NCBI GenBank assembly: GCA_036732005.1
Contig: DAINDF010000009.1
Coordinates: 62,001-126,000 of the forward strand
Length of the DNA stretch: 64,000 nucleotides
Source: UBA1926 sp036732005
Lineage (GTDB): Bacteria > Planctomycetota > Phycisphaerae > Phycisphaerales > UBA1924
Direction: 5' to 3'
Position numbers and translations under genes: made by a program. Under the pieces are notes generated by a model that saw nothing but the letters and a program-made list of their open reading frames with translations, was not told where the DNA came from and made no database searches. Positions 7,625-15,729 of the stretch are shown in pieces. How positions within the stretch are numbered: the stretch's first letter is position 1; each line of letters starts with the position of its first letter.

Positions 7625-8290
7625 GTGCCAGACGACAACCGCGCCCCGCCCAACCCAGCCGGCGCGCACGAACCCGTCCCCGACGGGCTCCTCCCCTCCC
7701 GCGCCGAGGTCACCCGACTGCTCGGCGAGATGACCGGCGACCCGCGCCGATCCGAGCAACTCCTTCCCCTCGTCTACGACGAACTCCGCCGCCTCGCCGC
7801 CTCGGCCCTCTCCGGAGAACGCCGCGAACGCACGCTCGACGCCACCTCGCTCGTCCACGAGGCCTATGTCCGCCTCGTCGGCGCCGAGCATGTCTCGAGC
7901 TGGGACGGCCGACACCATTTCTTCGCCGCCGCCGCCATCACCATGCGCCGCATCCTCGTCGAACGCGCCCGCCGGAGGGCCCGCCTCAAGCACGGCGGGG
8001 GCCGCGCCCGCGTGGCGCTCGAAGACGCCGCCCATTCCGCCCCGAGCGAGATCGACCCCGACGAACTCCTCAGCCTCGACCAGGCCCTGACCGAACTCGA
8101 AGCGGTCTCCCCGAGGCGGGCCCGGGTCGTCATGCTCCGCTACTTCACCGGCCTGACCATCGAGGAGACCGCGTCGGCGCTCGGCCTCGCCCCGTCAACC
8201 GTCAAGGAGGACTGGGTCGCCGCCCGCGCCTGGCTCCGACGCCGGATCGACGGACTCAACGCACACCCCAAGGCGACCCCATCGCCATGA
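7625..8290 (+). CDS. ECF-type RNA polymerase sigma factor (planctomycete Sigma70_ECF family)
   Basis: Second ECF sigma factor in the window, 221 residues. Start is the GTG at 7625, placed 8 bases after AGGAG; an ATG at 7598 is in frame but has no ribosome site. Region 2 includes SLVHEAYVRLVG and AITMRRILVERARRR. Region 4 helix-turn-helix is near 185-205 (IEETASALGLAPSTV). Its stop overlaps the ATG of the downstream kinase (ATGA). The arrangement mirrors the minus-strand unit at 1-2.0 kb, so the two are paralogous signalling modules of different composition. Confidence 0.92.
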   Translation: MPDDNRAPPNPAGAHEPVPDGLLPSRAEVTRLLGEMTGDPRRSEQLLPLVYDELRRLAASALSGERRERTLDATSLVHEAYVRLVGAEHVSSWDGRHHFFAAAAITMRRILVERARRRARLKHGGGRARVALEDAAHSAPSEIDPDELLSLDQALTELEAVSPRRARVVMLRYFTGLTIEETASALGLAPSTVKEDWVAARAWLRRRIDGLNAHPKATPSP

Positions 8291-9336
8291 CCGCCGACAC
8301 GCTCGAACGAGCCCTCACCGCGTTCGCACGCGTCGCCGATCTCCCGCTCGCCGAACGCGACCGCATGCTCGCCGAGATCGACCGGGCCGACCCCGCCGCC
8401 GCCCGCGAGGTCCGCTCCCTCCTCGGCTACCACCAGCCCGAGTCCGCCTTCCTCGACCCCGACCGCCTCAAGCGAGGCTTCGGCGCGATCGACCTCGAAC
8501 CGCTCCAACCCGGCATGCGGCTGCGGGGATACACCGTCATCGAGAGGCTCGGCTCGGGCGGCTCCAGCGTCGTCTACCTCGCCGAGCAGGAACGCCCGAG
8601 GCGACGCGTCGCCCTCAAGGTCCTCGGCGCCGGCCACAGCGGGCCCTCCCTCGTCCGCCGCCTCGAACGCGAGGCCGACCTCCTCGGCAGGCTCGCCCAC
8701 CCCGGAATCGCCCAGATCTACGAGGCGGGCGTCGAGGACCTCGGTGGCGGTGAGCGCGCGTTCATGGCCCTCGAACTCGTCGAGGGGCTCCCCATCGACC
8801 AGCACGCCCAGCGGGCCGCGCTCGACGACCGAAGGCGCATCGCCCTGCTCGCCGCCGTGGCCGAGGCGGTGCGGCACGCCCATCTCGCGGGCGTGGTTCA
8901 CCTCGACCTCAAGCCCGCCAACATCCTCGTCCGCGACGACGGGACGCCGAAGGTGCTCGACTTCGGCGTCGGGCGCGACCTCGCCAACGACGAACACGCC
9001 GGATCGCTGGGCGTCACCCTCGCCTACGCCGCGCCCGAGCAGTTCGACCCGGAGAGCACACCGGACATGCGCGCCGATGTCTTCGCGCTCGGGGTCGTGC
9101 TCTTCCAACTGATGACCGGGCGACGCCCCATCGAGCCCTCACAGCTCACCGAAGGCCGCGCCCACGAAACACTCGCCTCGACGCCGAGGCCCTCCCTCCG
9201 ATCGATCCGCGACGACACCCCCCCGATCTCGACAGCATCCTCGTTCGGGCCCTCGCCCTCCGCCCGGACGACCGCTACCAGTCTGTCGGCGAATTCGCCG
9301 ATGACCTGCGCCGGTTCCTCTCGGACCGCCCCGTGA
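8287..9336 (+). CDS. Serine/threonine protein kinase, C-terminus frame-shifted away from the WD40 half
   Basis: Kinase of 349 residues as read. Catalytic elements are glycine loop GSGGSS near 90-95, VALKVL, HLDLKPAN (HLD instead of HRD), LDFGVG and AAPEQF. The kinase fold is intact through about residue 310. After DDT at the C7 run 9218-9224 the frame changes to low-complexity Ser/Thr/Pro, whereas the -1 frame from 9225 reads DLDSILVRALALRPDDRYQSV then FADDLRRFLSDRPVSARQ. That is the standard end of a planctomycete kinase domain leading into the linker of the next frame. One extra C would give a single 1058-aa kinase-TM-WD40 protein ending at 11462. The cause may be a sequencing error, a mutation, or -1 slippage at C CCC CCG. 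Confidence 0.8.
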   Translation: MTADTLERALTAFARVADLPLAERDRMLAEIDRADPAAAREVRSLLGYHQPESAFLDPDRLKRGFGAIDLEPLQPGMRLRGYTVIERLGSGGSSVVYLAEQERPRRRVALKVLGAGHSGPSLVRRLEREADLLGRLAHPGIAQIYEAGVEDLGGGERAFMALELVEGLPIDQHAQRAALDDRRRIALLAAVAEAVRHAHLAGVVHLDLKPANILVRDDGTPKVLDFGVGRDLANDEHAGSLGVTLAYAAPEQFDPESTPDMRADVFALGVVLFQLMTGRRPIEPSQLTEGRAHETLASTPRPSLRSIRDDTPPISTASSFGPSPSARTTATSLSANSPMTCAGSSRTAP

Positions 9337-11462
9337 GCGCCCGACAGGACTCCGCGATCGACACCCTCCGACGGGCCGTGCGAAGAGGCCGACGCATCGT
9401 CGCGTTCGCGGGCGTCGCCGCGGTGCTGCTCGCGATCGCCGCGACCGTCGCGGGCCGCGCCGCCATCCGGAGCGACAGGCTCGCGCTCGCCGAGCTCTCC
9501 GCTCGCACAAGGGCGGAGCAACTCGCGGAGGTCGCCGGCGCCGAGGCCGAACGCCTGCGCCGAGCCAACTACTTCACCGCAATCGGGCACGCCGACGCCG
9601 CGCTCCTCGCGGGCGACGGGGGCCGCGCCCTCCGGATCCTCGAAACCTGCGAGCCCGACCTCCGCGACTGGGAATGGCGCGCCCTCCTCTCGCAGACCGA
9701 TCTCGCGAGCCTCGTCATCCCCACCGGCCCACCGGGAGGCACCACAACCGCCATCGCCCCACACCTCGCCCTCGCCTCGGTCGCCAGCTACTCGGGCGAA
9801 ATCACCCTGCTCGGCCTCGACCCCCCGAGGATCCTCGCCTCCACCAACGCCGGGCCCACCGTCCTCTCCGCCACGATCACCCACGACGGACGCCTCCTCA
9901 CCGGCGCGGCCGACTCGGCCGTCCTCATCCGCGACCGCACGACCCTCGAGCCGACGGGCGCCCTGCCCGCCGGGGCGGGGCTGATCATCCGCGCCTCACC
10001 GGTCGATCAGCGCCTCCTGCACAGCACCGCGGAGAGGACCGTCATCCTCGACCCCGACCGCCCGGACGAAGACCCCATCACCCTTCCCGTCACGGGCCGA
10101 TTCAGCTGCGCCGCGTGGAGCGCCGACGGCCGCAAGATCGCCTTCGGCGGCTACGCGGGCGCCGTGACCCTCGTCGACCTCGCCTCGATGACGGTCCGCG
10201 TCCGCGAGAACGAACACGCCGAGGCCATCCGATCGCTCGCCTTCAACAGCACGGGCGAGGCGATCGCCTCCGTCTCCAACGACGGCACGCTCCGGGTCCG
10301 GGACCTCGCGACCGACTCCACCCGCTTCGTGACGCGACCGACCGACAACAAACTCGTCGCCGTGTGCTGGGCCGACGAGGACAAGACCATCTTCACCGCG
10401 GGCACACGCCGCACCATCATCGGGCTCGACGCGGCCTCCGGGATCCTCCGCAAGCGCCTCGTCGGGCATGCCAACACCGTCATCGACCTCGCCGAGATCG
10501 CCCCGGGCGTGCTCCTCTCCGTCGCCCCGGACGGCACCGCCCGCGTCTGGAGCACCCACGCCCCGGACACCGCCTCGCGCATCCTCGATCGCCCCGCCTA
10601 CGCGAAACGGATCGTCACCATCGCAGGCCGCGTCCTCGCCGCCTTCACCGACGGGCTGATCATCCCGATCAACCCCGCGACCGCCGCGACCGGGACGCCC
10701 ATCGACCTCGCCCAGCCGCTCGTGGCGCTCGAACCCGCGCCGGGGGATCTCGCCCTCGCCGTCTCGGCCGACGGGACGATCACCGCGATCCACCCCGACA
10801 ACTCCACGGTCGTCCTGACGCGTGCCTCGCTCGAAGGCGCCATCGCCGCCGCCTTCGACCCCGCCTCCGAGTTGATCTACCTCGGCGCCGAATCGGGAGA
10901 CATCATCGCCCTCCCCATCCACGCCCCGGCCCAGCCCCGCCGCTGGCGATCGCCGAGCCCGATCCGCTCGATGACCACCCTCGACGGCGCCGTCTTCGCC
11001 ACGACCGACTCGGGCACGGCGATCAGGCTCGGCAAGGGAGGCGAGACCACCTCGCTCCAGGTCTCCGCCCTCCCCCTCTGGTGCAGCCTGGCCGACCCGG
11101 CCCGCGGCCAGATCCTCGCCGCCGGCGAGGACGGGAACATCTACGCCATCGACCCCATCACCATGCGGGTGGTCAGGACCATCTCAGGAGACGGGCAAGC
11201 GATCTTCTCGCTCGCCCACAACCCCGCCGGCACCCGCCTCCTCGCCGGGTCGTGGGACAACTCCATCCGCGTCCACGACGCCGAGACCCTCGACCAGTTC
11301 CTCGTCCTCCGAGGCCACCGCTACGCCGTCTTCTCCATCGCCTTCGACCCACACTCGGAGTCCCTCTTCTCGGGCTGCAACGGCGGCGAACTCATGGCCT
11401 GGTTCCGCCCCGCCCCCAGCCTGCCCACGACCCGAGAACACACCCCCCCCCCTTTCAGGTGA
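9333..11462 (+). CDS. Membrane-anchored WD40-type beta-propeller protein (second half of a kinase fusion)
   Basis: As read, 709 residues from a GTG overlapping the kinase stop (GTGA). The first 20 residues continue the kinase tail. A transmembrane helix lies near 22-45 (VAFAGVAAVLLAIAATVAG), followed by an Ala/Glu-rich coiled segment and LLAGDGGRALRILETCEPDLRDWEWR, a segment typical of planctomycete kinase-WD40 proteins. The rest contains about ten WD40-like blades (for example IRSLAFNSTGEAIASVSNDGTLRVRD, shown here only by its ends IRSLAF and LRVRD). This part is the probable sensor or scaffold outside the cytoplasmic kinase. The open frame continues upstream into the kinase domain, so independent translation from the GTG may be secondary to the frameshift. 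Confidence 0.82.
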   Translation: MSARQDSAIDTLRRAVRRGRRIVAFAGVAAVLLAIAATVAGRAAIRSDRLALAELSARTRAEQLAEVAGAEAERLRRANYFTAIGHADAALLAGDGGRALRILETCEPDLRDWEWRALLSQTDLASLVIPTGPPGGTTTAIAPHLALASVASYSGEITLLGLDPPRILASTNAGPTVLSATITHDGRLLTGAADSAVLIRDRTTLEPTGALPAGAGLIIRASPVDQRLLHSTAERTVILDPDRPDEDPITLPVTGRFSCAAWSADGRKIAFGGYAGAVTLVDLASMTVRVRENEHAEAIRSLAFNSTGEAIASVSNDGTLRVRDLATDSTRFVTRPTDNKLVAVCWADEDKTIFTAGTRRTIIGLDAASGILRKRLVGHANTVIDLAEIAPGVLLSVAPDGTARVWSTHAPDTASRILDRPAYAKRIVTIAGRVLAAFTDGLIIPINPATAATGTPIDLAQPLVALEPAPGDLALAVSADGTITAIHPDNSTVVLTRASLEGAIAAAFDPASELIYLGAESGDIIALPIHAPAQPRRWRSPSPIRSMTTLDGAVFATTDSGTAIRLGKGGETTSLQVSALPLWCSLADPARGQILAAGEDGNIYAIDPITMRVVRTISGDGQAIFSLAHNPAGTRLLAGSWDNSIRVHDAETLDQFLVLRGHRYAVFSIAFDPHSESLFSGCNGGELMAWFRPAPSLPTTREHTPPPFR

Positions 11463-11543
11463 TCTCCCCTCGACGACCCCGGCTTCACACCTGCAAATCA
11501 GGGGGTTCCCTCCAAAATCGGGGACCACAGCCCGATTTCAGTG

Positions 11544-11571
11544 TTGACACAGACATGAAAACCTTTACAGT
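11544..11571 (+). promoter_or_regulatory. Sigma-70-type promoter of the CBM-like/dockerin gene
   Basis: TTGACA at 11544-11549, a 16-base spacer, and TACAGT at 11566-11571. The transcription start would fall near 11578, giving a leader of about 57 bases before the ATG at 11635. The -10 box overlaps the cre-like operator at 11556-11569, consistent with repression. Confidence 0.7.
11556..11569. promoter_or_regulatory. LacI-family (cre-like) operator, copy 1
   Basis: TGAAAACCTTTACA, an imperfect palindrome matching the LacI/CcpA-type pattern TGWAANCGNTNWCA except at the centre. It overlaps the -10 box of the promoter. Three related sites lie at 19126, 20755 and 28817. Confidence 0.65.
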
Positions 11572-11634
11572 GCCGCAATGAGGATCGAGCGGATCGGGGG
11601 GCCGTACACCCCCGCCCCCACGAAGGAGATGGTC

Positions 11635-12489
11635 ATGCTTGCCAGAATCGCCACCACGCTCACTGTTTGCGGCCTGCTCGCCGCCCCCGCCGCGGCCGAC
11701 ACCAACAACCTGATCTTCAACGCGGGCTTCGAGACGCCCACCCCGGGCAACGCGAACCTCCCGCAGGGGTGGGTCGGGTTCAATGTCATCGGCGACGACT
11801 ATGTCGACATCAACGACCCCGGCGCGCATGTCCGCACCGGAACCAAGTCCATCCGCTTCCGCCCCTCCACCTCGCCCGGGACACGCTTCCAGGGCTTCAC
11901 CACCAACACCTTCCTCCCCGACGGGTCCGACCTCTACGACCCCGACTATGTCTACCTCGGGGGCGATGTGCATGTGTCGGGGTGGTACCTCGTCCCCGCC
12001 GGCGAGACGCTCGCCAACGACGCGGTCGTCGGCATCAAACTCGAATTCCGGCGCGAGCCACCGAACTTCTCCGTCTACACCGCGTTCGAGTTCAGCGTCG
12101 ACCAGATGGCGACCAACGGTGAGTGGCGCTACTTCGAGGCGACCGTCACCGACGAGATGATGCTCGCCGTCGGCGACTTCCCCCCCTACGCCACCAGCGT
12201 CACCATCCTCCCGCTCCGCTTCTTCGGGGGCCAGTACGGCGTCGGCAGCGACCCCCAGGGCACCATCTACTGGGATGACCTCTGCTACTTCCAGGGTGAC
12301 CTGCCCAGCGGGTGCAACGCCGCCGACATCGCCGAGCCCTACAACATCCTCGACCTCTCCGACATCACCGCCTTCATCAGCGCGTTCGTGAACATGCAGC
12401 CCGAGGCCGACCTCGCGCCGCCCACCGGCATCTTCGACCTCTCCGACATCTCCGCCTTCATCACCGCGTTCACCGCGGGCTGCCCGTAA
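11635..12489 (+). CDS. Secreted CBM-like protein with GC-type dockerin-like C-terminus
   Basis: Protein of 284 residues. The signal peptide is MLARIATTLTVCGLLAAPAAA. The following domain (about 24-220) opens with NLIFNAGFETPTPG and ends with IYWDDLCY, the usual beginning and end of CBM4/9-type or PEP-CTERM-associated jelly-roll carbohydrate-binding domains. The last 60 residues hold two EF-hand-like repeats (YNILDLSDITAF and TGIFDLSDISAF) between a Cys and a final GCP. The ATG at 11635 is 6 bases after AAGGAG; the ATG at 11629 would abut the ribosome site. It has its own promoter and cre-like operator and a clear terminator, so it is probably a single-gene member of the LacI regulon. Function inferred as extracellular glycan binding. 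Confidence 0.82.
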   Translation: MLARIATTLTVCGLLAAPAAADTNNLIFNAGFETPTPGNANLPQGWVGFNVIGDDYVDINDPGAHVRTGTKSIRFRPSTSPGTRFQGFTTNTFLPDGSDLYDPDYVYLGGDVHVSGWYLVPAGETLANDAVVGIKLEFRREPPNFSVYTAFEFSVDQMATNGEWRYFEATVTDEMMLAVGDFPPYATSVTILPLRFFGGQYGVGSDPQGTIYWDDLCYFQGDLPSGCNAADIAEPYNILDLSDITAFISAFVNMQPEADLAPPTGIFDLSDISAFITAFTAGCP

Positions 12490-12516
12490 CCGGGACGCCG
12501 GCCTGAACTCCTCCCG

Positions 12517-12547
12517 GCCCGCCGGCCACCCGCCGGCGGGCCTTTTT
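12517..12547 (+). terminator. Rho-independent terminator
   Basis: Stem GCCCGCCGG / CCGGCGGGC with a 7-base loop followed by TTTTT at 12543-12547, 28 bases after the stop of the CBM-like gene. It also separates this gene from the convergent minus-strand operon. Confidence 0.88.
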
Positions 12548-12593
12548 CGTGCGCACGCGCCCGGTCACGCCGGCCGCCCGACGCCCCGGAGTT

Positions 12594-15500
12594 CTAACGC
12601 CGCAACTCGAATCGCACCACTCGCGCCTGCTCAGGCAGCCTCGCAAGGCCGTCCCCGCTCGCCCGCAACGCGGTCCCATCGGCCGTCGCCACCAACGCCC
12701 CGGACGGGAGGCGGACGAACACCCCGCCCGGCGGCCTCGGGATGTCCGTCAACTCGAGCTCCACGCTCGCCGCATCGCCCCGCATGCGATACCCGACCTC
12801 GCCCCACCGCGTCCAGAGGCCCCCCGCCTCGACACCCCCATCGGCCTGCGCCCAGGACAGCGGGATCCCCCCCGCGATCACCAGCCCATCCCCCCGCTCG
12901 TGCACGAACATCGAGAGCACGCTCAGCACGAACGCCGACCCCACCCAGGTGTGCGGCATGTCTCCCACGAACCGCGACCGCGAGTCGTCCGCGTACGCGA
13001 TCTCGCCCCATTGGTTCCACCCCGCCGGGCTGCGCAGGCCCATCAGCCAGTCTGTCATTGCATGGGCCCTCTCCGCCCAACCGAGCCGGACCATCGTCCC
13101 GACCAGCCGCCACTCGTAGGGCGTCATCCCATCCCACGCCTCGGCCCCGTCCCGCCGATCGACGAAGAATCTCCAGTAGCGCTCGAAGGTGTTCGTCAGC
13201 AGGGGCTCGGGCGCCCGCCCGAGCTCCCCCACCGGGAAGACCGCGATCGAGGTCGAGGTCGCGTCGAAGTCGCCCAGCTCCACGCAACCCGGCACGAAGT
13301 CGATCCCGTGCGTCGCCGCCGCCAGCTCGATCGAGGTGTACAGGTCCCCGCGGAATCGTGACTCGATCTCCGCGTACCGCCGCTCGCGCTCCGAGTCGCC
13401 CAGCGCCCGCGCGATCTCGCCCGCGTCGACCAGCCCCCTCAGCGTCCAGAACCCGTCCCAGTACGAGTGCATGGGCTTGGCGCTGTACCCCTCATGGCTG
13501 ATCGACTCGGGCACCAGCCCCGATTTCGCGCGGGTCAACGGGTCCGGGCTCGCCCGGTACCCGGGCCCCGACCGCTGCGCCATCAGCGACTCCAGGTAAT
13601 CCACGCCCCGATCGACCCGCTCCGCGTGCCCCGCCAGCCAATCGAGATCCCGCGTCGCGTTGAAGACATTCCGCACCGCGTGGATGTACTCCCCCGTCGA
13701 ATCGTGCTCGTCCACCGGGTCCGGCCCGCGCGAATCGACCACGCACGGGATCTTCCCGCTCTCGTATTGATACGGGCCGTACCAGTCGATGAACGCGCGG
13801 GCCAGATCCGCGTGCCCCGCCGCGATCAGGGCCGCCGAGGTCATCGCCCCGTCGCGGATCCACGACCGCTCGTAGGTCCGCGAGCCGGGCTGGATCGACG
13901 GCCCGTCCGCGTTGATCAGGATGTGCCCCACCGTCGTCCGCAGCGAGCGGATCAATTCGCCCGCCGGCTCGGGAACCGAGAGCCTCGGCATCGTCAGCCG
14001 GTTGCGCCAACCCTCCGACTCGCTCGCCAGCCGATCCGCGAACGCCGACGCCGTCACCGGGGCCATTCCCGATCCGCCCGCCGCGACCACGATCTCGGCC
14101 GACCCGCCCGGCTCGAGACGGACAGGGAAGATCATCGCCGCCGAGGGCCCGTCGACCCCGGATTCCTCGGCGTCCGCCGTCCCACGCTCCAGCGCGGCCG
14201 CGATCCCGCCGCTCGTGAGCGAGCCGCGCACGAACCCGGAAGGCCCTGGCGACGCCCGAAGCCTCCGTTCGCCGTCGAGCGTCAGCCCCGCGGCATCCGC
14301 GACGATCCCCTCCACCCGCGAGAACCCCCCCACGATGTTCAGCCACTGCGACGCGGGCAGCACCTGCCACGGCCTTGCCGCCACCGCGAGCGACCCCGCC
14401 CAGGCCCGGCCCGACGGATTCCCGAGCCGATATCGAACGAGCATCTCCCCGTCGCTCGCGAGCACGGTCTGCTCCAGCGTGACCTCGGGCGATTCCCAAA
14501 CGACCACGGGAATCGGCAACTCGCCGCCAACCAGAGATTGCCTGATCTCGAAGTCCGCCCAGGTCAGCACGCGCCCCTCCAGCATGACCATCGGCTCGAG
14601 GCTCGGCCCCCCCTTCCACGGCTCGACCGCGCCGAACTCCGACACCAGCGCCTCATCCGCGGCCCCGATCTCCCCCACAACGGTCCACGCCGATCGCTCG
14701 CCCAGCAGATACGCCGGGAACGACCCTCGCCCCGACCCCGCCGCCACGCCCGACCAGTACGCGTTCTCATCCCGCGCCCCCGCGATCGGCACCAGGCGAA
14801 CGCCCCGCAGCGCCGTCTCCATCCGAGGGCCGGGGATCCGCACCCGCACGCGGCTCGCCTCCGTCTCCGGCGTGAAGAACCGGTGCACCAACCCCCCCAC
14901 CGATCCCGCCTCGCGCAGCGTCGCCCAGGTTGATCCGTCCTCCGACGCGAGAATCTCCGTCCGCTTCGGCGCCGCGCCCTCCTCCCACTCCAATTCCACT
15001 GCGCCGAACTCGACCGGGTGGTCGAACACCAGGTCAAGCGTGGCCGCGTGCGCCCCCGCCGGGGCACGCCACAGCAACTCGCCGCCCGCCCCGACCTCCC
15101 CGAGAGGCCGCTCACGCTCCCCGCCGGCGTCGGCCACCGCCCGCGCCCCCACCGGCGTCGTGTCGAGCTCCGGCAACGCCTCGAACGACAACCCGTCGAT
15201 CCAGAGCGTCCCCTTGCCCCCTTCCGCCGCCGCGATCGCGATCTCGATCGCCCCCACCCGCTCGAGCCGGGCTCCCCCCGAAGGCCCCCACGCGAACTCG
15301 AAATGCCGGGCCCGGTTGCGCAGCCTCATCCACTCCCGCGGCGGCTCGAACCCGCGGCGGTTCACCCACCAGACATCGTCGCCCGAGGGGCTGACCAGCT
15401 TAAGTTCGAGGTTGTTCGCCGGGCCCTCGCCCCGAACCCACAGATCGAACCGGTAGTTCGCCGGCAACGCAAGGTCGATCTCCTTGCGCACGATGCAGAA

Positions 15501-15701
15501 CCCCGAGCCGCGGGTGAAGTCGTAGTCGAGCCGCAGCGCCCCGCCCTCGACGCCCGCATCCCGCGCCACGCGAAGGGACACGCCGTCCGCCTCGATGATC
15601 TCCCACGCCCCGGGGTCATCGCAGGAATCGACGACGACGGGCTCCGCCGCCGCAAGCGACGCGGCGACCACCGCCCCGATCAGCCAGAACTCTCGACGCA
15701 T
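12594..15701 (-). CDS. Large secreted glycosidase-like protein with discoidin-type domain and six-hairpin (alpha/alpha) barrel
   Basis: Protein of 1035 residues. Signal peptide MRREFWLIGAVVAASLAAA. Residues about 20-180 look like a carbohydrate-binding jelly roll (VDSCDDPGAWEI to GTLWIDGLSFE). Residues about 210-300 resemble an F5/8 discoidin domain (FGAVELEWEEG, ILASEDGSTWATL). The C-terminal half (about 580-1000) contains SRTYERSWIRDGAMTSAALI, HSYWDGFWTLRGLVDA and GMTPYEWRLVGTMVRLG, which fit the (alpha/alpha)6 fold of glycogen-debranching/GH15/GH63-type enzymes. The exact GH family is not recognised. The start ATG follows GGAAGGGG, 28 bases after the upstream gene, so it is the third gene of the lacI operon. 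Probable role: degradation of an imported or surface-bound glucan. Confidence 0.8.
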   Translation of the reverse strand: MRREFWLIGAVVAASLAAAEPVVVDSCDDPGAWEIIEADGVSLRVARDAGVEGGALRLDYDFTRGSGFCIVRKEIDLALPANYRFDLWVRGEGPANNLELKLVSPSGDDVWWVNRRGFEPPREWMRLRNRARHFEFAWGPSGGARLERVGAIEIAIAAAEGGKGTLWIDGLSFEALPELDTTPVGARAVADAGGERERPLGEVGAGGELLWRAPAGAHAATLDLVFDHPVEFGAVELEWEEGAAPKRTEILASEDGSTWATLREAGSVGGLVHRFFTPETEASRVRVRIPGPRMETALRGVRLVPIAGARDENAYWSGVAAGSGRGSFPAYLLGERSAWTVVGEIGAADEALVSEFGAVEPWKGGPSLEPMVMLEGRVLTWADFEIRQSLVGGELPIPVVVWESPEVTLEQTVLASDGEMLVRYRLGNPSGRAWAGSLAVAARPWQVLPASQWLNIVGGFSRVEGIVADAAGLTLDGERRLRASPGPSGFVRGSLTSGGIAAALERGTADAEESGVDGPSAAMIFPVRLEPGGSAEIVVAAGGSGMAPVTASAFADRLASESEGWRNRLTMPRLSVPEPAGELIRSLRTTVGHILINADGPSIQPGSRTYERSWIRDGAMTSAALIAAGHADLARAFIDWYGPYQYESGKIPCVVDSRGPDPVDEHDSTGEYIHAVRNVFNATRDLDWLAGHAERVDRGVDYLESLMAQRSGPGYRASPDPLTRAKSGLVPESISHEGYSAKPMHSYWDGFWTLRGLVDAGEIARALGDSERERRYAEIESRFRGDLYTSIELAAATHGIDFVPGCVELGDFDATSTSIAVFPVGELGRAPEPLLTNTFERYWRFFVDRRDGAEAWDGMTPYEWRLVGTMVRLGWAERAHAMTDWLMGLRSPAGWNQWGEIAYADDSRSRFVGDMPHTWVGSAFVLSVLSMFVHERGDGLVIAGGIPLSWAQADGGVEAGGLWTRWGEVGYRMRGDAASVELELTDIPRPPGGVFVRLPSGALVATADGTALRASGDGLARLPEQARVVRFELRR

Positions 15702-15729
15702 GCACCGCCCCTTCCCCGCGCCGGCCGCC

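Noticed and set aside
9333..11581. Overlapping long frame inside the WD40 gene in a second plus frame.
   Set aside because: Arg/His/Pro-rich shadow; the other frame has a transmembrane helix and WD40 blades.
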